The notes below the pieces were generated by a model, which ran no database searches, was not told the origin of the DNA, and was given only the letters and a program-made list of their open reading frames with translations. A stretch of DNA of 10,561 nt from Akkermansiaceae bacterium (GTDB lineage Bacteria; Verrucomicrobiota; Verrucomicrobiia; Verrucomicrobiales; Akkermansiaceae), in assembly GCA_018676385.1 (NCBI GenBank), contig JABHEX010000237.1, positions 1 to 10,561 on the forward strand. The letters are read 5' to 3'. This document shows positions 1-5,778 of this stretch, piece by piece (position 1 is the first letter of the stretch; each line of letters opens with the position of its first letter). Made by a program: the position numbers and the translations under genes.

Positions 1-112
1 AAGTCGCTGCATCCGACCCCTCACCGTCCACGACAGCCCAATCTGATAGAGTGAATGATCGTTTTTGGTGATTCGGCTGTTGTCCCGGGGTCGGTTGAGC
101 TATACGTTCTGC
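1..112 (+). repeat. attC site 1 (left end cut by window)
   Basis: The R' box GTTCTGC is at 106-112, preceded by the GAGCTATAC context also seen at site 7. The left part (AAGTCGCTGCATCCGAC) matches the left arm of site 7, so the missing R'' box should lie just upstream of the window. The arms pair around CGGCTGTTGTCC and the matching left segment only imperfectly. The preceding cassette gene is outside the window. Confidence 0.85.
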
Positions 113-118
113 AAAGAA

Positions 119-472
119 ATGAAAAATTTCATCCCAGTGATCATCTTGCTGGCGCTAGCCGCATCAGGATGCAACGACAAGAGAGATGAGATCGTCTCGG
201 AGCAGAAGGAGCGCGTCACGGACACAATTCAACTTGGCGACGACATTCATGAGGCCAAGTCCAAATTGATCGATCTGGGGTTTCGGATCGATTACGGGCC
301 CGATTTCCCAACCAAGAGTGAAAAATACCTTATGATGATCGTGGATTACGGGGTGTCCCCCAGTGGCATGGAGACTTTCAAATACACCGTGGGAATGTCC
401 GGCGGAAGCGGCGAGCCCATTGATGGAATTATCAAAGCAACGCCTGATGGTGTGATCACCAGCATCGAGTAA
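119..472 (+). CDS. Cassette 1: putative lipoprotein, unknown function
   Basis: 117 residues. The start chosen is the ATG at 119, seven bases after the attC1 R' box. An upstream in-frame start would lie inside attC1 and give an unnatural N-terminus. The N-terminus is a lipoprotein signal: a short basic start (MKN), a hydrophobic core at residues 4-15 and a lipobox ASGC with Cys18. The mature part (19-117) is charged at first (KRDEIVSEQKER) and then looks like a small soluble alpha/beta domain with a LGDDIHEAK-type helix and a C-terminal GVITSIE strand. That pattern resembles SmpA/BamE-like or other small periplasmic lipoproteins, but I cannot assign a family. There is no clear Shine-Dalgarno sequence. 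The gene stops 11 bp before the attC2 R'' box. It is a typical cassette gene with no visible promoter of its own. Confidence 0.8.
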   Translation: MKNFIPVIILLALAASGCNDKRDEIVSEQKERVTDTIQLGDDIHEAKSKLIDLGFRIDYGPDFPTKSEKYLMMIVDYGVSPSGMETFKYTVGMSGGSGEPIDGIIKATPDGVITSIE

Positions 473-483
473 AAACTAAGAAT

Positions 484-608
484 GCAGAACAAGGCGTCGC
501 TCTCAACACCTGCCCCGCCGCGAGTTCAAACCGTCATGATCATTCAACCCTCAACCAGCAGTCGAAGCCTCGCCCCCGGGCAGGTGTGATAGGACTTCGA
601 CGTTCTGC
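484..608 (+). repeat. attC site 2
   Basis: R'' GCAGAAC is at 484-490 and R' GTTCTGC at 602-608, perfect reverse complements. The arms ACACCTGCCC and GGGCAGGTGT pair exactly. The apical part holds TGAT followed by two AACC units. After its first box the site differs from attC site 4 at only two positions. Confidence 0.95.
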
Positions 609-613
609 TAAAA

Positions 614-822
614 ATGAAAACGCCTCTGAATATCACCGTTATTATTGTCGTGGCTGGGGTCATCGCATTGCTCGGTGCCAAGATGTTCAGCGCAGATCAA
701 TATCACACGGCAGAGAGAATTGAGTGGAAGGATAACGCGATTTCGGATTTAGGCTCCATTGAACCAGCAAAGGGTATTCCACCGATGATTGTTTGCTTCC
801 AACATGGCCACCTAAAAAATAG
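614..822 (+). pseudogene. Cassette 2: small membrane-anchored protein, probably -1 frameshifted
   Basis: The ATG at 614 is six bases after the attC2 R' box. In frame 0 the reading runs to 865 (83 residues) and ends with a basic, low-quality tail translated from attC3. In the -1 frame from base 775 the reading becomes YSTDDCLLPTWPPKK and stops at the TAG at 820-822, directly before the attC3 R'' box. Cassette 8 ends in the same way. The natural product is therefore probably about 69 residues: a single N-terminal hydrophobic helix (residues 7-22, signal anchor) and a short exported segment. The two frames meet at A AAG GGT (769-775), which has the X XXY YYZ form of a -1 slippery site. A one-base deletion is the simpler explanation, but programmed slippage cannot be excluded. 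Function unknown. Confidence 0.6.
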
Positions 823-824
823 TG

Positions 825-949
825 GCCGAACAAGACGTTGCACTCGACAGCTAGTAGCTAAGTAGTCAGGTTTGAAATCTGTTCTACAAGATTGAAACAT
901 TAACCGTTCATCGACGCTTTTATCGCTGCGAGTGAACTTTACGTTAGCG
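825..949 (+). repeat. attC site 3
   Basis: R'' GCCGAAC is at 825-831 and R' GTTAGCG at 943-949. CACTCG near the left pairs with CGAGTG near the right. A 17-bp stretch AATAGTGGCCGAACAAG at its left edge recurs exactly at the left edge of attC site 9. The interior resembles site 6 (TAGTAGCTA, TTGAAAC, TTAACC). Confidence 0.9.
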
Positions 950-960
950 GAAAAAACCTG

Positions 961-1905
961 ATGCAACACATCCTTAACAATAAAGCCACGGCGATCTTTG
1001 TTCCCGCACTCTTGGGGCTTGGAGGTGCAGCACTTTCTGTTAGGTATTTTGAGCAGTATGGATGGAGCCTCTTTCTTGGCCTCCCGATCATCGTCAGCTT
1101 TTTGGCCGCGTTCGCCTGGTGTTATAGGAGGCAACAGTCATTTGGCAGCGCTTACGCTGTATCCTGCCTTAGTATTCTGGCACTCGGTGGGCTGATCATG
1201 ATTTTCGCGCTGGATGGGTTGATTTGTCTATTTATGGCTCTACCGCTCGCTCTCGTTCTGGCTTTGATTGGAGCCGCTCTGGGTCGGCTAGTCGGATCTT
1301 CAATAGGCGGGACTACCGGTGCCACGATCACTTCGTTGCTATCACTCTCGTTCCCATTTCTTGTCGGATTCGAGAATGCCACTAAACCCGCCCCTGTGAT
1401 TCGCGAGGTTACCACTTCAGTTCTTATTGATGGGCGGATCGAAGACGTTTGGGATACTGTGATTGCTTTCCCCGAGATCACAGAGAAGCCAGGAGTTATT
1501 TTTCGTCTTGGAATTGCTTATCCCATCAAGGCTCGAATCGAGGGCGACGGAGTAGGAGCGATTCGTTATTGCGAATTTTCCACCGGAAGTTTCGTGGAGC
1601 CGATTACGGAGTGGGATGCTCCTAATCGTCTTTCATTCGATGTGATAGAGAATCCCCCAGCCATGAAAGAGCTTTCCCTATATAAGGATTTGCACGCTCC
1701 GCATCTGCACGGCCACATGGTATCGGACAGGGGGCAGTTTAGACTATCCCAGCAGGGTGATCAGGTTCTTCTGGAGGGCACTACATGGTATTCCCACAGC
1801 ATTTCACCTGAGTTCTACTGGGGTTTGGTTTCCGATGAGATTATACACCGTATCCACCTTCGAGTTCTGAATCACATTAAGCACCACACGGAAAAGAATC
1901 GCTAA
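961..1905 (+). CDS. Cassette 3: multi-helix membrane protein with C-terminal SRPBCC domain
   Basis: 314 residues, large for a cassette protein. Residues 1-136 contain about five hydrophobic segments (roughly 9-27, 35-52, 65-82, 86-110 and 118-136), placing this half in the cytoplasmic membrane. Residues 147-307 look like an SRPBCC (START/polyketide-cyclase-like) lipid or small-ligand binding fold: a first strand TTSVLIDGRIEDVWDTV, typical of the beta1-alpha1 opening, a GVGAIRYCEFSTGSFVEPI hairpin, a W-D-P-like WDAPNRLSFDV strand, and a long C-terminal helix ending HLRVLNHIK. Such domains bind hydrophobic ligands, but the ligand here is unknown. The ATG is 11 bp after the R' box, with only weak ribosome-binding potential. 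The TAA stop lies inside the attC4 R'' box (CGCTAAC). Domain assignment is confident at superfamily level only. Confidence 0.85.
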   Translation: MQHILNNKATAIFVPALLGLGGAALSVRYFEQYGWSLFLGLPIIVSFLAAFAWCYRRQQSFGSAYAVSCLSILALGGLIMIFALDGLICLFMALPLALVLALIGAALGRLVGSSIGGTTGATITSLLSLSFPFLVGFENATKPAPVIREVTTSVLIDGRIEDVWDTVIAFPEITEKPGVIFRLGIAYPIKARIEGDGVGAIRYCEFSTGSFVEPITEWDAPNRLSFDVIENPPAMKELSLYKDLHAPHLHGHMVSDRGQFRLSQQGDQVLLEGTTWYSHSISPEFYWGLVSDEIIHRIHLRVLNHIKHHTEKNR

Positions 1906-2024
1906 CAAAGCGTCGCTCGCAACACCTGCCCCGCCGCGAGTTCAAACCGTCATGATCATTCAACCCTCAACCAGCAGTCGAAGCCTCGCCCCCGGGCAGG
2001 TGTGATAGGACTTCGACGTTCTGC
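1900..2024 (+). repeat. attC site 4
   Basis: R'' CGCTAAC is at 1900-1906, the exact complement of the GTTAGCG that opens cassette 3. R' GTTCTGC is at 2018-2024. The interior is almost identical to attC site 2, with two substitutions from the AAC onward. The stem is ACACCTGCCC with GGGCAGGTGT. Confidence 0.95.
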
Positions 2025-2032
2025 AAAAAATA

Positions 2033-2070
2033 TTGGACAAATCTCACATGGACGGTATCCTGTCCATATG
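2033..2070 (+). promoter_or_regulatory. Promoter and palindromic operator of the yefM-yoeB-like cassette
   Basis: TTGGAC (2033-2038) and TATCCT (2056-2061) are separated by 17 bp, a good sigma-70-type promoter. An inverted repeat, ATGGAC (2048-2053) and GTCCAT (2062-2067), extends to 8 of 9 matches at 2045-2053/2062-2070 and covers the -10 element. It is a likely operator for antitoxin autorepression. The expected transcription start, about seven bases after the -10, falls at or next to the antitoxin ATG (2068), and no Shine-Dalgarno sequence precedes it, so the mRNA may be leaderless. Confidence 0.5.
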
Positions 2071-2325
2071 ACAGCTATAACTTATACCGCAGCACGGGAA
2101 AACCTTGCCTCTACAATGAGTCAGGTTTGCGAGGATCACGATCCCGTGATCATTACACGTAAGCGCGATCAAGCAGTAGTAATGGTTTCTTTAGAGGACT
2201 ATGAGTCTTTGCAGGAGACCGCCTATCTTTTACGCTCTCCCAAGAACGCGACCAGACTCTCAGAGGGTATAGCACAGCTTGAGAAAGGCCAGGGAGTAGT
2301 GAAGAGTTTAGACGAATTACTATGA
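2068..2325 (+). CDS. yefM: Cassette 4: Phd/YefM-family antitoxin
   Basis: 85 residues. The start at 2068 is chosen because MTAITYTAARENLASTMSQV is the canonical Phd/YefM opening. The longer in-frame reading from 2002 begins inside attC4. Residues 1-55 form the DNA-binding dimerisation fold: beta strand ITYTAAR, helix ENLASTMSQVCED, strands PVIITRKRDQAVVMVSLEDYESL. Residues 56-85 form the C-terminal toxin-neutralising tail (YLLRSPKNATRLSEGIAQL). In this family the antitoxin covers YoeB and represses its own operon through an upstream palindrome, and a fitting palindrome lies directly upstream. The stop overlaps the toxin start (ATGA), so translation is coupled. The cassette carries its own promoter, as is usual for toxin-antitoxin cassettes. 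Confidence 0.95.
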   Translation: MTAITYTAARENLASTMSQVCEDHDPVIITRKRDQAVVMVSLEDYESLQETAYLLRSPKNATRLSEGIAQLEKGQGVVKSLDELL

Positions 2326-2579
2326 ATATCCAATTTTCCGACCGAGCGTGGGAAGATTATACTCATTGGCAGCAGTATGATCGCAAACTAGTTAAAAAGA
2401 TAAATGCTCTTTTGACGGATATTGGTCGAGACAACCCATACGAAGGAATTGGGAAACCGGAACCTTTAAAGCATGCCTTTTCAGGCTTTTGGTCCAGACG
2501 CATAACCGATGAACATCGATTGGTCTATAGAGTTAATGATGAGACCATTCAAGTTGCACAGGCTAGATACCATTACTAA
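2322..2579 (+). CDS. yoeB: Cassette 4: YoeB-family ribosome-dependent mRNase toxin
   Basis: 85 residues, essentially the length of E. coli YoeB (84). The sequence follows the family closely: WEDYTHWQ near the N-terminus, RKLVKKINALL helix, GKPEPLKH, SGFWSRRITDEHRLVY, and the terminal RYHY. The residues matching the known catalytic set of YoeB (E46, R65, H83, Y84 in E. coli) are all present as Glu47, Arg66, His84 and Tyr85, so the toxin should be active. It cleaves mRNA in the ribosomal A site when not bound by its antitoxin. It overlaps the antitoxin by four bases and ends five bases before the attC5 R'' box. Confidence 0.97.
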   Translation: MNIQFSDRAWEDYTHWQQYDRKLVKKINALLTDIGRDNPYEGIGKPEPLKHAFSGFWSRRITDEHRLVYRVNDETIQVAQARYHY

Positions 2580-2583
2580 ATCA

Positions 2584-2709
2584 GCAGAACAAGTCGGCGC
2601 ACACCCACCCGCTACCCGCTGAGTAGTTTAGTTTTATGATCACTTTAACCTTTAACCCCTTCGTTAACATTCGCCCTTTGTAGTGGGTGGGTGGCTTTTG
2701 ACGTTCGAT
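2584..2709 (+). repeat. attC site 5
   Basis: R'' GCAGAAC is at 2584-2590, the exact complement of the GTTCTGC opening cassette 4. R' GTTCGAT is at 2703-2709. The arms CACCCACCCGCTAC and GTAGTGGGTGGGTG pair over 14 bp with one G-T pair. The apical part carries TGAT...TTTAACCTTTAACCCC. Confidence 0.95.
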
Positions 2710-2727
2710 AAGAATAAGAAAATTCAC

Positions 2728-2768
2728 TTGTATCGATCGATGTTTGGTATTACGGTGTGCGCATCGAT
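2728..2768 (+). promoter_or_regulatory. Candidate vapBC promoter and operator
   Basis: TTGTAT (2728-2733) and TACGGT (2751-2756) are 17 bp apart, a moderate sigma-70 match, with the VapB ATG 13 bp beyond. Between them lies the perfect palindrome ATCGATCGAT (2732-2741), and ATCGAT recurs at 2763-2768 just before the start codon. Paired palindromes of this kind suit a VapB-type autoregulatory operator. The sites are short, so this is a candidate only. Confidence 0.35.
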
Positions 2769-2978
2769 ATGCCAGCAGTAACAATATCCCCAAAATATCA
2801 GGTCGTCATCCCAAAGGCCGTCAGGGAGAAGTATGCCCTTCTTCCAGGCGATAAGGTCGAGATGATTGAATTAGATGGTAGAATCGAGCTTGTTCCCATA
2901 CGTCCAGCGAAGGCTCTTAAAGGTTTTATCAAAGGCTTGAAGAACACATTTGAGAGAGAGTCAGACCGATGCCTATAA
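2769..2978 (+). CDS. vapB: Cassette 5: VapB antitoxin (AbrB/MazE swapped-hairpin family)
   Basis: 69 residues from the ATG at 2769. A GTG four codons upstream (2757) is possible but unnecessary. Residues 1-48 are a standard SpoVT/AbrB swapped-hairpin DNA-binding domain: VTISPKYQVVIPKAVREKYAL, then LLPGDKVEMIELDGRIELVPI. Residues 50-69 (KALKGFIKGLKNTFERES) are the short helical tail that normally occupies the toxin groove. As an antitoxin it should bind the following PIN toxin and repress the operon. The last ten bases overlap the toxin gene, which indicates translational coupling. The upstream region contains ATCGAT palindromes that may be the operator. Confidence 0.95.
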   Translation: MPAVTISPKYQVVIPKAVREKYALLPGDKVEMIELDGRIELVPIRPAKALKGFIKGLKNTFERESDRCL

Positions 2979-3355
2979 TAGTCGACTCCTCTGGATGGAT
3001 CGAGTATTTCGTCGATGGCCCCAACGCTGATAGTTTTGCATCGGCGATTGAGGACACCGACAATTTGATTGTCCCCTCCATTACGCTGACCGAAGTGTAT
3101 CGATGGATGCTGAGGGAAGCCTCAGAACCCGAAGCTCTTGCCGCTGCGGCAGCCATGAAGCAGGGCAAGGTTATTCCGCTTGACGACCAGATTTCGATTC
3201 TAGCTGCTGAAATTAGTCATAGGCATAAATTGCCATTGGCAGATGGTATTATTTACACCACCGCTAAGCATCAAGGTGCCGAGTTGATTACTCAAGACTC
3301 GGATATGGAGGGTTTGCCTAATGTGATCTATGTTAGGCACTCCAAAAGAAAGTGA
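2969..3355 (+). CDS. vapC: Cassette 5: VapC toxin (PIN-domain ribonuclease)
   Basis: 128 residues, normal for VapC. The PIN acidic residues that hold the metal are in place: Asp6 in IVDSSGWIEYF, Glu42 in TLTEVYRW, Asp92 in LPLADGIIYTTA, and Asp110 with Asp112 in LITQDSDMEGLPNV. The family cleaves tRNA or rRNA in a sequence-specific way when released from VapB. The gene begins inside vapB (10-bp overlap). Its TGA stop ends at the first base of the attC6 R'' box (ATCGAAC), leaving no spare sequence in the cassette. The toxin appears intact, consistent with selection for the pair as an array-stabilising module. Confidence 0.96.
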   Translation: MPIIVDSSGWIEYFVDGPNADSFASAIEDTDNLIVPSITLTEVYRWMLREASEPEALAAAAAMKQGKVIPLDDQISILAAEISHRHKLPLADGIIYTTAKHQGAELITQDSDMEGLPNVIYVRHSKRK

Positions 3356-3480
3356 TCGAACAAGATGTTGCATCCAATGGCTAGTAGCTACTGGGTCAGG
3401 TTTTTTGACTATTAATATGAATTGAAACTTTAACCATTTCATCTGCGGTTTGATCGCCACGGGTGAGCTTGACGAACTAT
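3355..3480 (+). repeat. attC site 6 (degenerate right box)
   Basis: R'' ATCGAAC is at 3355-3361, the exact complement of the GTTCGAT opening cassette 5. The interior parallels site 3 (GTTGCA, GCTAGTAGCTA, TTGAAACTTTAACC). Aligned on the GTGAGCTTGACG context, the R' position reads GAACTAT (3474-3480) instead of GTTRRRY, so the crossover sequence is mutated. A GTTTGAT at 3448-3454 is an alternative box: it complements the next R'' exactly but is out of register with site 3. Confidence 0.75.
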
Positions 3481-3526
3481 TGGATTGATCAGGCTGTATC
3501 AAGAATCCGCAAACAAGAAAAAATTG
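3481..3526. other. Cassette 6: geneless cassette remnant
   Basis: Only about 46 bp separate attC6 and attC7. This is too short for a gene and has no start codon followed by a useful reading frame. ATTGATCA occurs near both ends (3484-3491 and 3523-3530) as a direct repeat, suggesting that a former gene was removed by slippage or deletion between these copies. Confidence 0.5.
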
Positions 3527-3643
3527 ATCAAACAAGTCGCTGCATCCGACAGCTAACCGCGCCCGAGTCGCGAAGGTTCTCAGCACAAAACCATTTTAAA
3601 TTTTCAACTGTTGCCTGGGCTGCGGTTGAGCTATACGTTAGCC
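3527..3643 (+). repeat. attC site 7
   Basis: R'' ATCAAAC is at 3527-3533 and R' GTTAGCC at 3637-3643. The arms GCTAACCGCGCCC and GGGCTGCGGTTGAGC pair with one or two irregularities. The left part matches site 1 (AAGTCGCTGCATCCGAC). The centre matches site 9 (ACCATTTTA, ATTTTCAACTGTTGCC). Confidence 0.9.
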
Positions 3644-3661
3644 ACAAGGAGAACAAAGACC

Positions 3662-3949
3662 ATGACTGAACGTGAAAAAGACCTAAAGCGATTGGAGCTG
3701 ATGAGCTGTGGACAGCAACTGTCGGCAGCTCCCATCCTGATAATTCTGGCGTGTACGGCAGTAATATTCGTGCTCGCCTTCAGCAGCTCGGCACGGGGGG
3801 ATTCCACCCTCATTCTGGTCGCTCTCTTGATAGCTGTGGGGAACATCTTCATGATCATCCAACAGTTTTTAGCCCGTCCACTAATACGCGAGATTCAACG
3901 TCTCCGTGCTGATCTGGATGAGATTGGGAAGAATAAGCGGGAAGGCTAA
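3662..3949 (+). CDS. Cassette 7: small two-helix membrane protein, unknown
   Basis: 95 residues. The start at 3662 is supported by a good Shine-Dalgarno sequence, AAGGAG at 3646-3651, ten bases upstream, the clearest in the array. Residues 1-18 are charged (MTEREKDLKRLE). Hydrophobic helices lie at about 22-41 and 48-70. The tail 71-95 is a charged, amphipathic helix (REIQRLRADLDEIG) that may form a coiled coil. With both termini charged the protein is probably a helical hairpin in the cytoplasmic membrane with both ends in the cytoplasm. No family is recognised. The TAA stop lies inside the attC8 R'' box (GGCTAAC), which exactly complements the GTTAGCC opening the cassette. Confidence 0.82.
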   Translation: MTEREKDLKRLELMSCGQQLSAAPILIILACTAVIFVLAFSSSARGDSTLILVALLIAVGNIFMIIQQFLARPLIREIQRLRADLDEIGKNKREG

Positions 3950-4069
3950 CAAGGCGCAGCACCCAGCCGCCTGACCCGCGCCGAGTCGAATTTTTCAGAT
4001 GATTAGAACTCTAAACCCCGAGTCAACGCGCGGCTGCCGTCAGGCGGTTGGTGTGCTATGACGTCAGGC
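3944..4069 (+). repeat. attC site 8
   Basis: R'' GGCTAAC is at 3944-3950. The R' position reads GTCAGGC (4063-4069), a one-base departure from the GTT core. The arms CCAGCCGCCTGAC and GTCAGGCGGTTGG pair over 13 bp with one G-T pair. The site is closely related to site 12 (AACAAGGCGCAGCACCCA, GAGTCGAATTTT, TGATTAGAAC). Confidence 0.88.
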
Positions 4070-4103
4070 AATAAAAAATATAACTACAACCACCACCATT
4101 ATT

Positions 4104-4394
4104 ATGATTTGGCTAATTTTAACACACTTATTGATCCTTAGTTTTTTGTCATACAATAAGGAGCGATTGAAGTCTAACGAATCTCTCAGGCTAGCATGGA
4201 AGTGGTTTACTGGTGTTTTCTTTTCTCAAGCATTATTAACGATTTTTAGAGTTGGGAACTATAAGAGCGCGGATTTGGGATTGGTCGAGATATGGTCTAA
4301 TGGGTTTGTTTGGCTCTTCATTGGGTTGAGTATATCTCAGTTGCCGTCTCTATTCTCGGGAGATGACGAAGCCATATCTCCAGAGCAAGAATAG
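4104..4394 (+). CDS. Cassette 8: small membrane protein, unknown
   Basis: 96 residues with three hydrophobic stretches (about 1-17, 33-49 and 60-80) and an acidic tail (SGDDEAISPEQE). It is likely an integral cytoplasmic-membrane protein. No family is recognised. The coding sequence is AT-rich with many TTA and ATT codons, unlike the GC-rich cassette 9 gene, so the two probably came from different hosts. No Shine-Dalgarno sequence is visible in the AT-rich leader (4070-4103). The TAG stop sits immediately before the attC9 R'' box, within a 17-bp junction that is identical at the left edge of attC3. Confidence 0.75.
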   Translation: MIWLILTHLLILSFLSYNKERLKSNESLRLAWKWFTGVFFSQALLTIFRVGNYKSADLGLVEIWSNGFVWLFIGLSISQLPSLFSGDDEAISPEQE

Positions 4395-4396
4395 TG

Positions 4397-4514
4397 GCCG
4401 AACAAGTCGAAGCATCCGACAGCTAACCGTACTCGGCCTCACACTGCTTTAGAGAAAAAAACCATTTTAGATTTTCAACTGTTGCCTAGGCTGCGGTTTT
4501 TCTTTACGTTCGCC
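4397..4514 (+). repeat. attC site 9
   Basis: R'' GCCGAAC is at 4397-4403 and R' GTTCGCC at 4508-4514. It shares GCATCCGACAGCTAACCG, ACCATTTTA and TTTTCAACTGTTGCCT with site 7, so it belongs to the same attC lineage. The stem includes AACCG with CGGTT. The match of R'' to the opening box of cassette 8 is only 5 of 7. Confidence 0.88.
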
Positions 4515-4520
4515 ACAAGA

Positions 4521-5750
4521 ATGCACCAGCTCACAGCGCCCCAAATCAAACTGAAACCACTTGTGTGTAGCCGGATGGTGGTCGTCGCTGTGATCGCCTT
4601 CCTCCCGCTTGCCCTCGCTGCCCAAAGCAAGGTTGGATCGCAGCTCAAGGAGCCGCCTCTCAGCCCTCGTGGATTGCCCGCGCTGCCGGGCAAGGTGGAT
4701 CTCGGTAAGGCGGTGAATGCTGGGGAGGCCGGACTCGTGCCCGATTCAGAGGAGGACCAAAGCGGAAAATTGGCGTCCATTATTGCTGCGGTAGCGGCCG
4801 ACTCCGATCAGGATACGGTGTATGTCCCGGAAGGGCGCTACTATATCGCGAAGGCAATTGGCTTGCGGCCTGGGGTCAACCTCATCGGCGACGGGATGGG
4901 CCGAACGGTCTTCTACCGGGACGATTCCGACAGCTATCTCGTCAGGCCCGAGGCTCACGGAGACTTCAGGCAGGCGCTTGTCGCCAACCTGAGTTTTCGC
5001 AACGCGCAGCGAACCCTCCTCATGGGAAACGTGCACCATCTGCGATTTCACAACGTCGAGTTCGAAGGGGGAATCGTCCGATTCGAGAAAGCTTCGCACG
5101 TTACCTTAGAAGGGTGTTTTTTTAACCGGAACCTGGGAAAGGGAGGCTATGCCAGTTCGAACTGTTCGAATATGCGCCTCGTGCACAACCGCTTCCTTTC
5201 CATCGAAAAGGGAAGCATCAACCTGAGCGGCCACGAGAAGTCCTATGTGGCATACAATCACATTACCGCGGACAAGCTCATCGACTCAGGTTATGCCGGC
5301 ATTCGCTTACCCAATACTGCCAGCAACAATCTCATCGAGCACAATTTCATCGAGAATCACGGGCGAGGGCTTTTCGTGCTGACATATTCCTCTCACAACT
5401 CCCTCTGTCATAACACGGTCAAGTCGACCAAGTATGAAGGAGTTCTCGTGCAGAGCCCCCACAACCGCATCGAACACAACATGATCATCGACGCCGGGCT
5501 GGCTGCGATCCGTGTTAGCGATGCCCATTACGACGGGGAACACCCCTCGTCCATTGCCAGCGGCAATCGAGTTCTCCACAACCTTGTCACTGACACCAGG
5601 GATGCGAAGTCCGAGTCCCAAGTCGGGCTCATCGTAAGCTCTTCGAACACCACCGTTGTGGGGAATATCGTGGATCGCCGGTTCGGGCGCTCGTTCATGG
5701 ATCTCCGGGGCGGCAACGGCAACACAAAGGAGGGTAACGTCTGCCGATGA
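4521..5750 (+). CDS. Cassette 9: secreted right-handed beta-helix protein
   Basis: 409 residues from the ATG at 4521, six bases after attC9. Earlier in-frame starts would lie inside attC9. An n-region of 18 residues precedes a hydrophobic core (MVVVAVIAFLPLALA, 19-33), with probable cleavage near ALAAQ. The mature protein opens with a pectate-lyase-like entry strand (DTVYVPEGRYYIAKAI, then GVNLIGDGMGRT) and continues with about eight PbH1/NosD-type coils: RFHNVEFEGG, RLVHNRFLS, YVAYNHITA, NLIEHNFIENHGRGLFV, NSLCHNTVKS, NRIEHNMIIDAG, NRVLHNLVTD, VVGNIV. This fold occurs in polysaccharide lyases, NosD and CASH-domain proteins. No catalytic set is recognisable, so carbohydrate binding or processing at the cell surface is only inferred. 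At about 1.39 kb the cassette is unusually large, and it is GC-richer than its neighbours. Confidence 0.85.
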   Translation: MHQLTAPQIKLKPLVCSRMVVVAVIAFLPLALAAQSKVGSQLKEPPLSPRGLPALPGKVDLGKAVNAGEAGLVPDSEEDQSGKLASIIAAVAADSDQDTVYVPEGRYYIAKAIGLRPGVNLIGDGMGRTVFYRDDSDSYLVRPEAHGDFRQALVANLSFRNAQRTLLMGNVHHLRFHNVEFEGGIVRFEKASHVTLEGCFFNRNLGKGGYASSNCSNMRLVHNRFLSIEKGSINLSGHEKSYVAYNHITADKLIDSGYAGIRLPNTASNNLIEHNFIENHGRGLFVLTYSSHNSLCHNTVKSTKYEGVLVQSPHNRIEHNMIIDAGLAAIRVSDAHYDGEHPSSIASGNRVLHNLVTDTRDAKSESQVGLIVSSSNTTVVGNIVDRRFGRSFMDLRGGNGNTKEGNVCR

Positions 5751-5778
5751 CGAGAGATACGATGAAGGGATCCAAGAA

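Noticed and set aside
703..1134. Antisense reading of 143 residues across cassettes 2 and 3
   Set aside because: It crosses attC3 and opposes the cassette 3 gene, lacks family features, and all real cassette genes here read on the + strand.
2048..2071. Seven-codon leader reading frame whose stop overlaps the antitoxin ATG
   Set aside because: The predicted promoter would start transcription after it, no ribosome-binding site precedes it, and it is explained by the palindrome. It would matter only for read-through transcripts.
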